Source: JBAZAX01 sp041671765 (GTDB taxonomy: Bacteria > Babelota > Babeliae > Babelales > RVW-14). From it: a stretch of DNA of 13,350 bases. The stretch lies in NCBI GenBank assembly GCA_041671765.1, contig JBAZAX010000032.1:1-13350 (forward strand), written 5' to 3'. The translations under genes and the position numbers were made by a program. Each line of letters starts with the position of its first letter. Positions within the stretch are counted from its first letter, which is position 1. This document shows, piece after piece, positions 11,978-13,350 of the stretch. The notes beneath the pieces were generated by a model. It was not told where the DNA came from. It was given only the letters and a program-made list of their open reading frames with translations, and ran no database searches.

Positions 11978-12102
11978 AAAAAGAAATTTTTATTGTGCTA
12001 AGCCTTGAATTTTGTGGCGAAAAATTTTGCTTCCAAGCGCCAAACTTTCATGCCATTCGTAATTTTACTACATGTAACCGAAAATTTTTACAAAAATATT
12101 GA
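11974..12102 (+). CDS. Possible 42-residue ORF overlapping the ATPase stop
   Basis: The ATG overlaps the ATPase stop as ATGA, the classical translational-coupling arrangement. The frame stays open for 42 codons: MKKEIFIVLSLEFCGEKF then CFQAPNFHAIRNFTTCNRKF and LQKY. No Shine-Dalgarno is visible and no family is recognised. The Cys and aromatic content is unremarkable. It may be real, a decayed gene, or chance in AT-rich sequence. From 12103 to 12263 I see only an AT-rich leader region with weak -10-like words and a GTTGC/GCAAC pair. Confidence 0.25.
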   Translation: MKKEIFIVLSLEFCGEKFCFQAPNFHAIRNFTTCNRKFLQKY

Positions 12103-12266
12103 TTCAAAAAAAATGTTAGTATAAGTTCAGATTTATAAAGTTTGAAAATTTATTGTTGAGTTGCCTGCACGCTAAGTGGTATCACAACATAAAATTGCAA
12201 CGCAAGTGAATAAGTAAAGTAGATTTTAGAGTGTGAAGTATTTTTAGTAAAGAAGGAGACAGTATG

Positions 12267-13350
12267 ATGAGATTTAGACATCTTCTGCGCACGTTCTTAG
12301 TGATGTCCATGTTCATGGGCGTTGCTATGCAACTTTCAGCCAAGACTTATTCAAAGAAAACATTTTTAGCACCCCGCGCGGTCGGTACAAATTTACCGAT
12401 GGAGTTGACAACTTGGCATGAGTTAGCGTATCAAAAGCTAGAGAAAAAACACGGGCACAGTATTTTCAGTCATTTGACCATGACGCCTTTTTATCAAGCC
12501 TCTGATAATAAGGATGATGTTGGTGAGTATTTCGGAATTGGAAACGGCAAGAATAATTTCACCATTGGTGTAGATGGTACAGCCGATATTTCAGGATACC
12601 TATTTATTCATGATGCACTTTCAGCATCAGCGCCAGTTGGTGGGACAGTAAAATTTGACCCTAAACAAGAAATTTGGGGAGCCCGATTTGATTACTTCCA
12701 AAGTTTTAGTCACCCATTTGGTGGGCTTTTCTTCAAGGCAAGTATGCCCGTTGTATATGTTAAGAACAATGTAGGAATGAGTATTTCTGATCCTGTAACT
12801 GCTACTATTGGTGGGGAAGATTTTACCCTATCGAATTTTTTTGCAGGAAATGTTGAAGTAACAACAGCTATGGATCCTGATAATAGAAATTTACAATTAC
12901 CTCTTACACATGCAAAAATTGCCGGCGACGAATCAAAATTTGGAGTAGCAGACATTAATCTTGCTCTTGGTTACAAAATTCACGAAACAAAAACAGATCA
13001 CATTTATTTGAGTGCCCAGATTGATATTCCAACAGGATCTCGTCCAAACGGCGAGTTTTTGTTGCAACCTGTTCTTGGCAATGGCAAGCACTTTGGATTA
13101 GGTGCACGTCTTGACGGAGCGGTTGAGCTTTGGAGTAACAAAAACGCAGCAGTCAGAGCGTTGCTTGATATTGATTACAGATATCTTTTTGAATCAGGTG
13201 AGAATAGAACAGTAGGTGTAAAAGGTCTAAATCTTGCACATTATTACATGGCAGGAAAACTTGGACAAGACGAGGCACCTCTTTTCCCAGCAGCAAATGT
13301 TTTGACGCAAAGTATTAGGGTAAAACCTGGAAGCCAGTTTGACCTTCTTG
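12267..13350 (+). CDS. Exported outer-membrane beta-barrel-like protein, 3' end outside window
   Basis: The frame is open from the ATG to the window end (over 360 codons), so the C-terminus is missing. AAGGAG (12253-12258) is 8 bases before the ATG at 12267; an ATG at 12264 is also possible. A signal peptide is clear: MRFRHLLRTFLVMSMFMGVA then MQLSA, with cleavage before KTYSKK. The mature part shows alternating polar/hydrophobic strands and aromatic-rich turns, such as GGLFFKASMPVVYVKN, HIYLSAQIDIPTG-like DHIYLSAQIDIPTGS and AVRALLDIDYRYLFES, with Gly-rich loops, consistent with a barrel of the outer membrane. I do not recognise a named family. It would be a surface or porin-like protein; function is unknown. 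It has its own long AT-rich leader. Confidence 0.8.
   Translation, partial: MRFRHLLRTFLVMSMFMGVAMQLSAKTYSKKTFLAPRAVGTNLPMELTTWHELAYQKLEKKHGHSIFSHLTMTPFYQASDNKDDVGEYFGIGNGKNNFTIGVDGTADISGYLFIHDALSASAPVGGTVKFDPKQEIWGARFDYFQSFSHPFGGLFFKASMPVVYVKNNVGMSISDPVTATIGGEDFTLSNFFAGNVEVTTAMDPDNRNLQLPLTHAKIAGDESKFGVADINLALGYKIHETKTDHIYLSAQIDIPTGSRPNGEFLLQPVLGNGKHFGLGARLDGAVELWSNKNAAVRALLDIDYRYLFESGENRTVGVKGLNLAHYYMAGKLGQDEAPLFPAANVLTQSIRVKPGSQFDLL

Noticed and set aside
12710..12955. 81-codon minus-strand frame
   Set aside because: It is antisense to the outer-membrane-like gene, which has a signal peptide and ribosome binding site and remains open to the window end.
1..13350. CRISPR arrays, tRNA genes, insertion sequences with transposase
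   Set aside because: No regularly spaced repeats, no tRNA T-loop/acceptor combinations and no transposase-like protein were seen.

Overview
The window is AT-rich bacterial DNA. It opens on the 3' end of a 5S rRNA and runs into a mix of core genes and poorly characterised genes. Core genes are murF and uppP (undecaprenyl-phosphate-dependent peptidoglycan pathway), trpS, and a Bax-inhibitor-1 family membrane protein. The others are small secreted or lipid-anchored proteins, a heparinase II/III-like protein, a HAD phosphatase, an AAA/DUF4143 ATPase and a signal-peptide-bearing outer-membrane-type protein. Peptidoglycan genes plus a lipoprotein and an outer-membrane-like protein point to a diderm. 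The AT-rich code, eukaryote-like content and exported hypothetical proteins fit a host-associated lineage such as Candidatus Dependentiae (TM6/Babeliae). That placement is inference from style, not a database result.

Layout. 1-115: 5S rRNA 3' end and its terminator. 185-712: putative lipoprotein. 713-945: gap with structured element A, then a hairpin pair, leading into the BI-1 gene (946-1632). 1663-1706: bidirectional terminator shared with a small acidic secreted protein on the minus strand (1726-1962), which has a good promoter at 2029-2058. 1963-2436 is a 474-base gap without a confident gene; it holds that promoter, structured element B (a homologue of A), a doubtful 34-codon ORF and the murF extended -10. 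murF (2437-3891) is followed by two hairpins and an unrecognised gene (4007-4534). A minus-strand heparinase-like gene (4562-6856) carries several GC-rich palindromic repeats inserted in frame. It is divergent from the HAD gene (6938-7660), which overlaps tail to tail with a minus-strand secreted protein (7653-8486). trpS (8608-9609) converges on uppP (9634-10530, minus). The DUF4143 ATPase (10760-11977) has a 9-bp inverted repeat upstream and a possible 42-codon overlapping ORF downstream. The outer-membrane-like gene (from 12267) runs off the end of the window.

Three observations stand out. First, the 7653-8486 product has a signal peptide followed by what reads as a cyclin box, including the Lys and Glu that contact the CDK in eukaryotic cyclins; it could be an exported host-cell-cycle effector. 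Second, elements A (756-838) and B (2168-2251) are collinear, about 83 nt each, and share a hairpin whose stem shows compensatory changes, so they may be two copies of an unrecognised structured RNA. Third, the heparinase-like gene keeps one open frame through at least three palindromic repeat insertions. In addition, the terminator of the 5S gene and that of the small acidic protein match at 32 of 34 positions, loop included.
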